Shown here: positions 9,501 through 22,772 of the stretch, in pieces
How the letters are laid out: each line of letters starts with the position of its first letter
Numbering within the stretch: position 1 is the first letter of the stretch
Assembly (NCBI GenBank): GCA_030533445.1
Contig: JARPUW010000503.1
Location: 62,001 to 126,000, forward strand
Origin: Cyprinodon diabolis
Lineage: Eukaryota; Chordata; Actinopteri; Cyprinodontiformes; Cyprinodontidae
DNA: 64,000 nucleotides
Direction of reading: 5' to 3'
The notes under the pieces: generated by a model
Seen by the model: the letters and a program-made list of their open reading frames with translations, nothing else
The model's database searches: none
Told to the model about the DNA's origin: nothing
Position numbers and translations under genes: made by a program

Positions 9501-9740
9501 CAGCTCTCTTTACCCATGAACTTGCCCTCTTTCCTTCCCTCAGCAGCCCTCAAAGGCGTAAGCAGTTGGTCTGGGGAGCCCCGACGTCACTTGCCAGGGC
9601 CGTATTGGCCCGGTTCCCCAGACGGGCAGTAGGTGGCCCCCCTCAAAATTTCTTTAGAAATTTTCTAGTTGGGGGGCCACATGCCGAAGGCATGGCCCAC
9701 CTACTACTATTGCACATATTTATTCCGCGTATTATTATTA
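6530..9740 (+). repeat. Unit 3 (long class lacking one 27-bp D module, one F copy)
   Basis: Length 3211 bp. D cluster at 9190-9397 has four hairpins, because the 27-bp module holding the second hairpin of the long class is absent. One F copy starts at 9671. Block A has a CACGG-to-CATGG change near 6580. The length is what 3169 minus 27 plus one F copy predicts. Confidence 0.92.
9190..9397 (+). repeat. Block D variant with four hairpins (unit 3)
   Basis: The 27-bp module carrying the second GC hairpin is missing; the other cassettes are unchanged. The fifth-hairpin lead reads CCTCGCAGG instead of CCTAGCAGG. This is the only unit in the window with this arrangement. Confidence 0.9.
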
Positions 9741-9744
9741 TTAT
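9671..9744 (+). repeat. F minisatellite, one copy, unit 3/4 junction
   Basis: One F copy directly after CTAGTT, with one more ATT than the 6463 copy. Confidence 0.88.
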
Positions 9745-12700
9745 AATTCTCCCGTATACCCAAAACTTCGGCGCGTAACTAGTCCCGCACGGTTTGGCGG
9801 ATCGGGCCCAAAGTTGGCACACGCGTCGGGACCAATGGGGTTATGTGTGCTTGTATAAAACTTTCTCATTAGTCCGAAGGTTTGCGAATTATTAGCGAAA
9901 ACGTCGCAAAAAAATCCCATAGGAAATGAATGGGGAGAGGAAAAAAAAAGCATAAAAAACAGCACTTCACTGTGTCGGCATACATTCACCTAGAAAAACA
10001 GTTTGAAGCTCAGTTTGTAGATAAATCCTTCGTCTATTTAAAACTGAAGACGGTATGTTGATAACTGCTACGGTTTTTGTATAATCAGACCTCAAGCGCC
10101 ACAAAGTTTTAGCAAAATCCAGCCTGCTAGAGTGGAGCAACTGAAAAGCTAGAGTGTGAGGCAGGCGTTTTTTAAACACAAAAAAACATTTTAAACTCGC
10201 CCTCACGGCCACATATTTATAGCTAGAGTCACCATTTTTGGTCAGTTTGTAGACTGAAATCTCTGGACCCACACAATATCTTCGGAATTACGGTAGGATT
10301 AATACTTTTCCTTAAAAACCCTCCAGACCGACCTAAAGTCGATGAAAATCAGAGCCGTTTTTCATTGGTTTTGGAGCAGAAGAGGGGAGAAAAACGAATC
10401 CGACTATGTGTTTTAAACTCGTCATAAATATTTTTCTGAATGACACACATACACCAAAGTTGGCATAGTTGGAGTCGAAGGATGACTGACGCTCACGGTG
10501 AAAAAATTTTTTGAATAACTCATACGGTTTTTGCTCAGCAGTCGTTTGTTCGGAGGACATTTTAAGCACCTGAAAGCTGAGTGACAGTGACCTGCTGCAG
10601 CTAGCTCAATTAGAAGCTTAGGTGTGATGAAACGTTTTTTCTTTTTCTTTCTCTTCCCATTCAGTTTGTAGATGACCTACAGCCATGAAAGTTACTCCAA
10701 TTGAAGACAAGATATAGCTGTCGCTTAGATAAAAAGAATTTTTCAGATACCTTTTACGGTTTTTACTCAGCAGTCGTTTGTTCGGAGGGGTGCTTTAGCA
10801 GCTAAAAGGTGAGTGAGAGTGAGGTCCTGCAGTTCAAACAAAGGGAGGAGCAGGTGGGCCAACCATTTTGTTTGTGCTTCGTTTTGGGTTGTGAAAGACC
10901 TACAGACATGAAGGTTACCCCAGTCTGAGACAAAGGATAGATGTTGCTTTCACTGAAAGAATTTTTCAGATATCTTTTACGGTTTTTGCTCAGCAGTCGT
11001 TTGTTCGGAGGGTAAGCACCTGGAAGCTAGCTGACAGTTAGCTTCTGCAGCAGCCTGCTAGAGTGCAGCTGCTGAAATCTTAGTGTGAGGCGGCCATTTT
11101 TTAAGATCAAACATCTTATTCTCGCCCTCACGGCCACATATTTGGAGCTACAGTCACCATTTTTGGTCAGTTTGTAGACTGAAACCTCTGGACTCACACA
11201 ATGTCTTCGGAATTACGGTAGGATTAATACTTTGCCTTAAAAACCCTCCAGACCAACCTAAAGTGGATGAGAGTTTCAGCCTTTCTCCATTCTTTTTGAG
11301 CTGAAGATGGGAGAAAAACGAATCAGACTATGTGTTTTCAACTCGTCATAAATATTTTTCTGAATGACACACATACACCAAAGTTGGTATAGTTGGAGTC
11401 GAAGGATTGCTGATGCTCATGGTGAAAATGTTTTTTGAATAACTCATACGGTTTTTGATCAGTAGTCGTTTGTTCGGTGCCGTTCTTCCCATACAAAAAA
11501 GCCTGGGAAGAAGAAACCAATAGTGAGTGCAGCTGTTGTCTGTGTCAGTGAGAGGCTCGTTAAGCGTTGTCAAGGTTACCAAGCTTCAAACAGATTTTAC
11601 CTCTGCTGTTTTAAACAGCACATATTAATCTAATGGAGGGTGAAAGGACTGATTTAACATTGGGAAATGGATACTATATGACTGCTGTACATGACACTTC
11701 CCTTGCCACTCAGCACTGATAGACTTTCAAAATAAGACTCCAGGGACCCTACAAAATAAAAGCCTCTATATTTTTTACATATATTTATTGCTCTATATGG
11801 CTCAACATTATGACCCAAACTCAACCCCGTTTTAGAGAATAGACTCTAGGAGACTGTTTAAAACACACCCTATAGCAAATTTCAAAATAAAAGCCTCCCA
11901 TTTCCGCTTCATCTACTGCCCTAATAACATGGAAAAAGAGTGATTTAACGATTGGAAAGTAATCAACTATCATTGACGGGTCTGAACATTTTCTATAAAC
12001 ACAACTCTGTTGGACTTTCAAAATAAGACTCCAGGGACCCTACAAAATAAAAGCCTCTAGATTATAGTAATGCATTAATTGATGCAAATGGCTCAACATT
12101 ATGACCCAAACTCTTCCAGGTTGTTTTTATTAGACTCTAGTGACCTTTTCAAAACACACCCCAGAGCAAATTTCACAATAAAAGTCTCCCATTTACTCTG
12201 TAATACAGCAACTATTCACCTAATAACATGGAAAACCAGTGATTTAACATTTGGAAATGGATTCTATATCACTGCTGGGCGTGACCCATCTTTTGATGCA
12301 CATTCATGATAGACTTTCAAAATAAGACTACAAGGACTCTACAGAATAAAAGCCTCTTCCTTATACACACTCATACATTCTGGCATATTGCTCATTGCCA
12401 TTGGTGATTTCATCACTGCAATGGCTCTTAGAAGGCGGGCGGAGCCCGCCAATGGTAACAGGCGGGCGGAGCCCGCCAAAGGTGATTACATCACTGCAAT
12501 GGCTCTTAGCAGGCGGGCGGAGCCCGCCATTGGTGATTTCATCACTGCAATGGCTCTTAGAAGGCGGGCAGAGCCCGCCATTGGTGATTTTTTTCTTCAC
12601 TGAGATGGCTCCTAGCAGGCGGGCGAAGCCCGCCAACTGGGCTTTACCCACTGTGTTTCAATATGGACAACCCATATTACCCTTGTGCATCATACTCTGT

Positions 12701-12908
12701 GCACGTCTATTTCCCAGATTTCAGCACAAGTGGCACACAGCTCTCTTTGCCCATGAACTTGCCCTCTTTCCTTCCCTCAGCAGCCCTCAAAGGCGTAAGC
12801 AGTTGGTCTGGGGAGCCCCGACGTCACTTGCCAGGGCCGTATTGGCCCTGTTCCCCAGACGGGCAGTAGGTGGCCCCCCTCAAAATTTCTTTAGAAATTT
12901 TCTAGTTA
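9741..12908 (+). repeat. Unit 4 (long class, 4/11 subgroup)
   Basis: Length 3168 bp; D cluster at 12400-12634; no F copy at its end. It shares with unit 11 a shortened T run before AAGATCAAAC, CTTTGCCTTAAAAACC, AAAGTGGATGAG and TTGCTCTATATGG. GCTGTACATGAC is shared with units 11 and 14. The two B duplicates lie at 10120-10553 and 11051-11477. Confidence 0.92.
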
Positions 12909-15900
12909 TTATAATTCTCCCGTATACCCAAAACTTCGGCGCGTAACTAGTCCCGCACGGTTTGGCGGATCGGGCCCAAAGTTGGCACACGCGTCGGGAC
13001 CAATGGGGTGATGTGTGCTTGTATAAAACTTTCTCATTAGTCCGAAGGTTTGCGAATTATTAGCGAAAACGTCGCAAAAAAATCCCATAGGAAATGAATG
13101 GGGAGAGGAAAAAAAAAGCATAAAAAACAGCACTTCACTGTGTCGGCATACATTCACCTAGAAAAACAGTTTGAAGCTCAGTTTGTAGATAAATCCTTCG
13201 TCTATTTAAAACTGAAGACGGTATGTTGATAACTGCTACGGTTTTTGTATAATCAGACCTCAAGCGCCACAAAGTTTTAGCAAAATCCAGCCTGCTAGAG
13301 TGGAGCAACTGAAAAGCTAGAGTGTGAGGCAGGCGTTTTTTAAACACAAAAAAACATTTTAAACTCGCCCTCACGGCCACATATTTATAGCTAGAGTCAC
13401 CATTTTTGGTCAGTTTGTAGACTGAAATCTCTGGACCCACACAATATCTTCGGAATTACGGTAGGATTAATACTTTTCCTTAAAAACCCTCCAGACCGAC
13501 CTAAAGTCGATGAAAATCAGAGCCGTTTTTCATTGGTTTTGGAGCAGAAGAGGGGAGAAAAACGAATCAGACTATGGGTTTTAAACTCGTCATAAATATT
13601 TTTCTGAATGACACACATACACCAAAGTTGGCATAGTTGGAGTCGAAGGATGACTGACGCTCACGGTGAAAAAATTTTTTGAATAACTCATACGGTTTTT
13701 GCTCAGCAGTCGTTTGTTCGGAGGACATTTTAAGCACCTGAAAGCTGAGTGACAGTGACCTGCTGCAGCTAGCTCAATTAGAAGCTTAGGTGTGATGAAA
13801 CGTTTTTTCTTTTCTTTCTCTTCCCATTCAGTTTGTAGATGACCTACAGCCATGAAAGTTACTCCAATCGAAGACAAGATATAGCTGTCGCTTAGATAAA
13901 AAGAATTTTTCAGATACCTTTTACGGTTTTTACTCAGCAGTCGTTTGTTCGGAGGGGTGCTTTAGCAGCTAAAAGGTGAGTGAGAGTGAGGTCCTGCAGT
14001 TAAAAGAAAGGGAGGAGCAGGTGGGCCAACCATTTTGTTTGTGCTTCGTTTTGGGTTGTGAAAGACCTACAGACATGAAGGTTACCCCAGTCTGAGACAA
14101 AGGATAGATGTTGCTTTCACTGAAAGAATTTTTCAGATATCTTTTACGGTTTTTGCTCAGCAGTCGTTTGTTCGGAGGGTAAGCACCTGGAAGCTAGCTG
14201 ACAGTTAGCTTCTGCAGCAGCCTGCTAGAGTGCAGCTGCTGAAATCTTAGTGTGAGGCGGCCATTTTTTTCAGATCAAACATCTTATTCTCGCCCTCACG
14301 GCCACATATTTGGAGCTACAGTCACCATTTTTGGTCAGTTTGTAGACTGAAACCTCTGGACTCACACAATGTCTTCGGAATTACGGTAGGATTAATACTT
14401 TTCCTTAAAAACCCTCCAGACCAACCTAAAGTCGATGAGAGTTTCAGCCTTTCTCTATTCTTTTTGAGCTGAAGATGGGAGAGAAACGAATCAGACTATG
14501 TGTTTTCAACTCGTCATAAATATTTTTCTGAATGACACACATACACCAAAGTTGGTATAGTTGGAGTCGAAGGATTGCTGATGCTCATGGTGAAAATGTT
14601 TTTTGAATAACTCATACGGTTTTTGATCAGTAGTCGTTTGTTCGGTGCCGTTCTTCCCATACAAAAAAGCCTGGGAAGAAGAAACCAATAGTGAGTGCAG
14701 CTGTTGTCTGTGTCAGTGAGAGGCTCGTTAAGCGTTGTCAAGGTTACCAAGCTTCAAACAGATTTTACCTCTGCTGTTTTAAACAGCACATTTAATTTAA
14801 TGGAGGGTGAAAGGACTGATTTAACATTGGGAAATGGATACTATATGACTGCTGTCCATGACACTTCCCTTGCCACTCAGCACTGATAGACTTTCAAAAT
14901 AAGACTCCAGGGACCCTACAAAATAAAAGCCTCTATATTTTTTACATATATTTATTGCCCTATATGGCTCAACATTATGACCCAAACTCAACCCCGTTTT
15001 AGAGAATAGACTCTAGGAGACTGTTTAAAACACACCCTATAGCAAATTTCAAAATAAAAGCCTCCCATTTCCGCTTCATCTACTGCCCTAATAACATGGA
15101 AAAAGAGTGATTTAACGATTGGAAAGTAATCAACTATCATTGACGGGTCTGAACATTTTCTATAAACACAACTCTGTTGGACTTTCAAAATAAGACTCCA
15201 GCGACCCTACAAAATAAAAGCCTCTAGATTATACTAATGCATTAATTGATGCAAATGGCTCAACATTATGACCCAAACTCTTCCAGGTTGTTTTTATTAG
15301 ACTCTAGTGACCTTTTCAAAACACACCCCAGAGCAAATTTCACAATAAAAGTCTCCCATTTACTCTGTAATACAGCAACTATTCACCTAATAACATGGAA
15401 AACCAGTGATTTAACATTTGGAAATGGATTCTATATCACTGCTGGGCGTGACCCATCTTTTGATGCACATTCATGATAGACTTTCAAAATAAGACTACAA
15501 GGACTCTACAGAATAAAAGCCTCTTCCTTATACACACTCATACATTCTGGCATATTGCTCATTGCCATTGGTGATTTCATCACTGCAATGGCTCTTAGAA
15601 GGCGGGCGGAGCCCGCCAATGGTAACAGGCGGGCGGAGCCCGCCAAAGGTGATTACATCACTGCAATGGCTCTTAGCAGGCGGGCGGAGCCCGCCATTGG
15701 TGATTTCATCACTGCAATGGCTCTTAGAAGGCGGGCAGAGCCCGCCATTGGTGATTTTTTTCTTCACTGAGATGGCTCCTAGCAGGCGGGCGAAGCCCGC
15801 CAACTGGGCTTTACCCACTGTGTTTCAATATGGACAACCCATATTACCCTTGTGCATCATACGCTGTGCACGTCTATTTCCCAGATGTCAGCACAAGTGG

Positions 15901-16078
15901 CACACAGCTCTCTTTGCCCATGAACTTGCCCTCTTTCCTTCCCTCAGCAGCCCTCAAAGGCGTAAGCAGTTGGTCTGGGGAGCCCCGACGTCACTTGCCA
16001 GGGCCGTATTGGCCCGGTTCCCAAGACGGGCAGTAGGTGGCCCCCCTCAAAATTTCTTTAGAAATTTTCTAGTTATTA
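12909..16078 (+). repeat. Unit 5 (long class, related to the 2/7/19 subgroup)
   Basis: Length 3170 bp; D cluster at 15567-15801; no F copy. It shares CCAATCGAAG, the GTTAAAAGAAAGG variant and AGATGTCAGC in block E with units 2, 7 and 19, but lacks their block A and C variants. Private changes include ACTATGGGTT near 13575 and CACATTTAATTTAATGG near 14790. It looks like a recombinant, or an earlier branch, of that subgroup. Confidence 0.91.
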
Positions 16079-19000
16079 TTATAATTCTCCCGTATACCCA
16101 AAACTTCGGCACCTAACTAGTCCCGCACGGTTTGGCGGATCGGGCCCAAAGTTGGCACACGCGTCGGGACCAATGGGGTGATGTGTGCTTGTATAAAACT
16201 TTCTCATTAGTCCGAAGGTTTGCGAATTATTAGCGAAAACGTCGCAAAAAAATCCCATAGGAAATGAATGGGGAGAGGAAAAAAAAAGCATAAAAAACAG
16301 CACTTCACTGTGTCGGCATACATTCACCTAGAAAAACAGTTTGAAGCTCAGTTTGTAGATAAATCCTTCGTCTATTTAAAACTGAAGACGGTATGTTGAT
16401 AACTGCTACGGTTTTTGTATAATCAGACCTCAAGCGCCACAAAGTTTTAGCAAAATCCAGCCTGCTAGAGTGGAGCAACTGAAAAGCTAGAGTGTGAGGC
16501 AGGCGTTTTTTAAACACAAAAAAACATTTTAAACTCGCCCTCACGGCCACATATTTATAGCTAGAGTCACCATTTTTGGTCAGTTTGTAGACTGAAATCT
16601 CTGGACCCACACAATATCTTCGGAATTACGGTAGGATTAATACTTTTCCTTAAAAACCCTCCAGACCGACCTAAAGTCGATGAAAATCAGAGCAGTTTTT
16701 CATTGGTTTTGGAGCAGAAGAGGGGAGAAAAACGAATCAGACTATGTGTTTTCAAGTCGTCATAAATATTTTTCTGAATGACACACATACACCAAAGTTG
16801 GCATAGTTGGAGTCGAAGGATGGCTGACGCTCACGGTGAAAGAATTTTTTGAATAACTCATACGGTTTTTGCTCAGCAGTCGTTTGTTCGGAGGACATTT
16901 TAAGCACCTCAAAGCTGGGTGAGTGACCTGCTGCAGCTAGCTCAATTAGAAGCTCATGTGTGACGAAACGTTTTTTCTTTTTCTTTCTCTTCCCATTCAG
17001 GTTGTAGATGACCTACAGCCATGAAAGTTACTCCAATTGAAGACAAGATATAGCTGTCGCTTAGATAAAAATAATTTTTGAGATACCTTTTATGGTTTTT
17101 ACTCAGCAGTCGTTTGTTCGGAGGGGTGCTTTAGCAGCTGAAAGGTGAGTGAGAGTGAGGTCCTGCAGTTAAAAGAAAGGGAGGAGCAGGTGGGCCAACC
17201 ATTTTGTTTTTGCTTCGTTTTGGGTTGTGAAAGACCTACAGACATGAAGGTTACCCCAGTCTGAGACAAAGGATAGATGTTGCTTTCACTGAAAGAATTT
17301 TTCAGATACCTTTTACGGTTTTTGCTCAGCAGTCGTTTGTTCGGAGGGTAAGCACCTGGAAGCTAGCTGACAGTTAGCTTCTGCAGCAGCCTGCTAGAGT
17401 GCAGCTGCTGAAATCTTAGTGTGAGGCGGCCATTTTTTTAAGATCAAACATCTTATTCTCGCCCTCACGGCCACATATTTGGACCTACAGTCACCATTTT
17501 TGGTCAGTTTGTAGACTGAAACCTCTGGACTCACACAATGTCTTCGGAATTACGGTAGGATTAATACTTTTCCTTAAAAACCCTCCAGACCAACCTAAAG
17601 TCGATGAGTTTCAGCCTTTCTCCATTCTTTTTAAGCTGAAGATGGGAGAAAAACGAATCAGACTATGTGTTTTCAAGTCGTCATAAATATTGTTCTGAAT
17701 GACACACATACACCAAAGTTGGTATAGTTGGAGTCGAAGGATTGCTGATGCTCATGGTGAAATTTTTTTTTTAATAACTCATACGGTTTTTGCTCAGCAG
17801 TCGTTTGTTCGGTGCCGTTCTTCCCATACAAAAAAGCCTGGGAAGAAGAAACCAATAGTGAGTGCAGCTGTTGTCTGTGTCAGTGAGAGGCTCATTAAGC
17901 GTTGTCAAGGTTACCAAGCTTCAAACAGATTTTACCTCTGCTGTTTTAAACAGCACATATTAATCTAATGGAGGGTGAAAGCACTGATTTAACATTGGGA
18001 AATGGATACTATATGACTGCCGTCCATGACACTTCCCTTGCCACTCAGCACTGTTAGACTTTCAAAATAAGACTCCAGGGACCCTTCAAAATAAAAGCCT
18101 CTATATTTTTTACATATATTTATTGCCCTATATGGCTCAACATTATGACCCAAACTCAACCCCATTTTAGAGAATAGACTCTAGGAGACTGTTTAAAACA
18201 CACCCTATGGCAAATTTCAAAATAAAAGCCTCCCATTTCCGCTTCATCTACTGCCCTAATAAAATGGAAAAAGAGTGATTTAACGATTGGAAAGTCATCA
18301 ACTATCATTGATGGGTCTGAACATTTTCTCTAAACACAACTCTGTTGGACTTTCAAAATAAGACTCCAGGGACCCTACAAAATAAAAGCCTCTAGATTAT
18401 ACTAATGCATTAATTGATGCAAATGGCTCAACATTATGACCCAAACTCTTCCAGGTTGTTTTTATTAGACTCTAGTGACCTTTAAAAAACACACCCCAGA
18501 GCAAATTTCACAATAAAAGTCCCCCATTTACTCTGTAATACAGGAACTATTCACCTAATAACATGGAAAACCAGTGATTTAACATTTGGAAATGGATTCT
18601 ATATCACTGCTGGGCGTGACCCATCTTTTGATGCACATTCATGATAGACTTTCAAAATAAGACTACAAGGACTCTACAGAATAAAAGCCTCTTCCTTATA
18701 CACACTCATACATTCTGGCATATTGCTCATTGCCATTGGTGATTTCATCACTGCAATGGCTCTTAGAAGGCGGGCGGAGCCCGCCAATGGTAACAGGCGG
18801 GCGGAGCCCACCAAAGGTGATTACATCACTGCAATGGCTCTTAGCAGGCGGGCGGAGCCCGCCATTGGTGATTTCATCACTGCAATGGCTCTTAGAAGGC
18901 GGGCAGAGCCCGCCATTGGTGATTTTTTTCTTCACTGAGATGGCTCCTAGCAGGCGGGCAAAGCCCGCCAACTGGGCTTTACCCACTGTGTTTCAATATG

Positions 19001-19603
19001 GACAACCCATATTACCCTTGTGCATCATACGCTGTGCACGTCTATTTCCCAGATTTCAGCACAAGTGGCACACAGCTCTCTTTGCCAGTGAACTTGCCCT
19101 CTTTCCTTCCCTCAGCAGCCCTCAAAGGCGTAAGCAGTTGGTCTGGGGAGCCCCGACGTCACTTGCCAGGGCCGTATTGGCCCGGTTCCCCAGACGGGCA
19201 GTAGGTGGCCCCCCTCAAAATTTCTTTAGAAATTTTCTAGTTCCGCGTATTATTATTATTGGGGGGCCACATGCCGAAGGCATGGCCCACCTACTACTAT
19301 TGCACATATTTATTCCGCGTATTATTATTATTGGGGGGCCACATGCCGAAGGCATGGCCCACCTACTACTATTGCACATATTTATTCCGCGTATTATTGG
19401 GGGGCCACATGCCGAAGGCATGGCCCACCTACTACTATTGCACATATTTATTCCGCGTATTATTGGGGGGCCACATGCCGAAGGCATGGCCCACCTACTA
19501 CTATTGCACATATTTATTCCGCGTATTATTGGGGGGCCACATGCCGAAGGCATGGCCCACCTACTACTATTGCACATATTTATTCCGCGTATTATTATTA
19601 TTA
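16079..19603 (+). repeat. Unit 6 (most divergent unit, five F copies plus a fragment)
   Basis: Length 3525 bp, the longest in the window. D cluster at 18735-18969, with the second hairpin arm changed to GCCCACC. It has many private changes in B and C, for example AAAGCTGGGTGAGTGACC near 16910, and AATAATTTTTGAG near 17070. It shares GGATGGCTGACG and CATTCAGGTTG with unit 12. The extra length is the F array at 19241-19606. Confidence 0.92.
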
Positions 19604-19606
19604 TTA
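19241..19606 (+). repeat. F minisatellite array, five copies plus a 3' fragment, unit 6/7 junction
   Basis: Copies start at 19261, 19333, 19399, 19465 and 19531, so spacing is 72 then 66, 66 and 66 bp; the 72 reflects two extra ATT triplets. Before the first full copy, TTCCGCGTATTATT is fused to CTAG, which is the 3' end of a sixth copy. This is the largest expansion in the window and creates an in-frame run of repeated codons in both directions (for example 18730-19641 forward). Confidence 0.92.
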
Positions 19607-22600
19607 TAATTCTCCCGTATACCCAAAACTTCGGCGCGTAACTAGTCCCGCACGGTTTGGCGGATCGGGCCCAAAGTTGGCACACGCGTTGGGACCAATG
19701 GGGTGATGTGTGCTTGTATAAAACTTTCTCATTAGTCCGAAGGTTTGCGAATTATTAGCGAAAACGTCGCAAAAAAATCCCATAGGAAATGAATGGGAAG
19801 AGGTAAAAAAAAGCATAAAAAACAGCACTTCACTGTGTCGGCATACATTCACCTAGAAAAACAGTTTGAAGCTCAGTTTGTAGATAAATCCTTCGTCTAT
19901 TTAAAACTGAAGACGGTATGTTGATAACTGCTACGGTTTTTGTATAATCAGACCTCAAGCGCCACAAAGTTTTAGCAAAATCCAGCCTGCTAGAGTGGAG
20001 CAACTGAAAAGCTAGAGTGTGAGGCAGGCGTTTTTTAAACACAAAAAAACATTTTAAACTCGCCCTCACGGCCACATATTTATAGCTAGAGTCACCATTT
20101 TTGGTCAGTTTGTAGACTGAAATCTCTGGACCCACACAATATCTTCGGAATTACGGTAGGATTAATACTTTTCCTTAAAAACCCTCCAGACCGACCTAAA
20201 GTCGATGAAAATCAGAGCCGTTTTTCATTGGTTTTGGAGCAGAAGAGGGGAGAAAAACGAATCAGACTATGTGTTTTAAACTCGTCATAAATATTTTTCT
20301 GAATGACACACATACACCAAAGTTGGCATAGTTGGAGTCGAAGGATGACTGACGCTCACGGTGAAAAAATTTTTTGAATAACTCATACGGTTTTTGCTCA
20401 GCAGTCGTTTGTTCGGAGGACATTTTAAGCACCTGAAAGCTGAGTGACAGTGACCTGCTGCAGCTAGCTCAATTAGAAGCTTAGGTGTGATGAAACGTTT
20501 TTTCTTTTTCTTTCTCTTCCCATTCAGTTTGTAGATGACCTACAGCCATGAAAGTTACTCCAATCGAAGACAAGATATAGCTGTCGCTTAGATAAAAAGA
20601 ATTTTTCAGATACCTTTTACGGTTTTTACTCAGCAGTCGTTTGTTCGGAGGGGTGCTTTAGCAGCTAAAAGGTGAGTGAGAGTGAGGTCCTGCAGTTAAA
20701 AGAAAGGGAGGAGCAGGTGGGCCAACCATTTTGTTTGTGCTTCGTTTTGGGTTGTGAAAGACCTACAGACATGAAGGTTACCCCAGTCTGAGACAAAGGA
20801 TAGATGTTGCTTTCACTGAAAGAATTTTTCAGATATCTTTTACGGTTTTTGCTCAGCAGTCGTTTGTTCGGAGGGTAAGCACCTGGAAGCTAGCTGACAG
20901 TTAGCTTCTGCAGCAGCCTGCTAGAGTGCAGCTGCTGAAATCTTAGTGTGAGGCGGCCATTTTTTTCAGATCAAACATCTTATTCTCGCCCTCACGGCCA
21001 CATATTTGGAGCTACAGTCACCATTTTTGGTCAGTTTGTAGACTAAAACCTCTGGACTCACACAATGTCTTCGGAATTACGGTAGGATTAATACTTTTCC
21101 TTAAAAACCCTCCAGACCAACCTAAAGTCGATGAGAGTTTCAGCCTTTCTCTATTCTTTTTGAGCTGAAGATGGGAGAGAAACGAATCAGACTATGTGTT
21201 TTCAACTCGTCATAAATATTTTTCTGAATGACACACATACACCAAAGTTGGTATAGTTGGAGTCGAAGGATTGCTGATGCTCATGGTGAAAATGTTTTTT
21301 GAATAACTCATACGGTTTTTGATCAGTAGTCGTTTGTTCGGTGCCGTTCTTCCCATACAAAAAAGCCTGGGAAGAAGAAACCAATAGTGAGTGCAGCTGT
21401 TGTCTGTGTCAGTGAGAGGCTCGTTAAGCGTTGTCAAGGTTACCAAGCTTCAAACAGATTTTACCTCTGCTGTTTTAAACAGCACATATTAATCTAATGG
21501 AGGGTGAAAGGACTGATTTAACATTGGGAAATGGATACTATATGACTGCTGTCCATGACACTTCCCTTGCCACTCAGCACTGATAGACTTTCAAAATAAG
21601 ACTCCAGGGACCCTACAAAATAAAAGCCTCTATATTTTTTACATATATTTATTGCCCTATATGGCTCAACATTATGACCCAAACTCAACCCCGTTTTAGA
21701 GAATAGACTCTAGGAGACTGTTTAAAACACACCCTATAGCAAATTTCAAAATAAAAGCTTCCCATTTCCGCTTCATCTACTGCCCTAATAACATGGAAAA
21801 AGAGTGATTTAACGATTGGAAAGTAATCAACTATCATTGACGGGTCTGAACATTTTCTATAAACACAACTCTGTTGGACTTTCAAAATAAGACTCCAGCG
21901 ACCCTACAAAATAAAAGCCTCTAGATTATACTAATGCATTAATTGATGCAAATGGCTCAACATTATGACCCAAACTCTTCCAGGTTGTTTTTATTAGACT
22001 CTAGTGACCTTTTCAAAACACACCCCAGAGCAAATTTCACAATAAAAGTCTCCCATTTACTCTGTAATAAAGCAACTATTCACCTAATAACATGGAAAAC
22101 CAGTGATTTAACATTTGGAAATGGATTCTATATCACTGCTGGGCGTGACCCATCTTTTGATGCACATTCATGATAGACTTTCAAAATAAGACTACAAGGA
22201 CTCTACAGAATAAAAGCCTCTTCCTTATACACACTCATACATTCTGGCATATTGCTCATTGCCATTGGTGATTTCATCACTGCAATGGCTCTTAGAAGGA
22301 GGGCGGAGCCCGCCAATGGTAACAGGCGGGCGGAGCCCGCCAAAGGTGATTACATCACTGCAATGGCTCTTAGCAGGCGGGCGGAGCCCGCCATTGGTGA
22401 TTTCATCACTGCAATGGCTCTTAGAAGGCGGGCAGAGCCCGCCATTGGTGATTTTTTTCTTCACTGAGATGGCTCCTAGCAGGCGGGCGAAGCCCGCCAA
22501 CTGGGCTTTACCCACTGTGTTTCAATATGGACAACCCATATTACCCTTGTGCATCATACGCTGTGCACGTCTATTTCCCAGATGTCAGCACAAGTGGCAC

Positions 22601-22772
22601 ACAGCTCTCTTTGCCCATGAACTTGCCCTCTTTCCTTCCCTCAGCAGCCCTCAAAGGCGTAAGCAGTTGGTCTGGGGAGCCCCGACGTCACTTGCCAGGG
22701 CCGTATTGGCCCGGTTCCCCAGACGGGCAGTAGGTGGCCCCCCTCAAAATTTCTTTAGAAATTTTCTAGTTA
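19604..22772 (+). repeat. Unit 7 (long class, 2/7/19 subgroup)
   Basis: Length 3169 bp; D cluster at 22264-22498 with the broken first hairpin; no F copy. By eye it matches unit 2 almost everywhere, including the GACTAAAACC variant near 21053 that unit 19 lacks. One visible difference is CTTTCC in place of CATTCC in block E. Confidence 0.92.

Noticed and set aside
18730..19641. A 303-codon open frame through D, E and the F array, and shorter versions in most long-class units
   Set aside because: It stays open because the 51-bp and 66-bp repeats are multiples of three. Its translation is simple repeats with isoleucine runs from ATT. Length changes with F copy number and no domain is recognisable.
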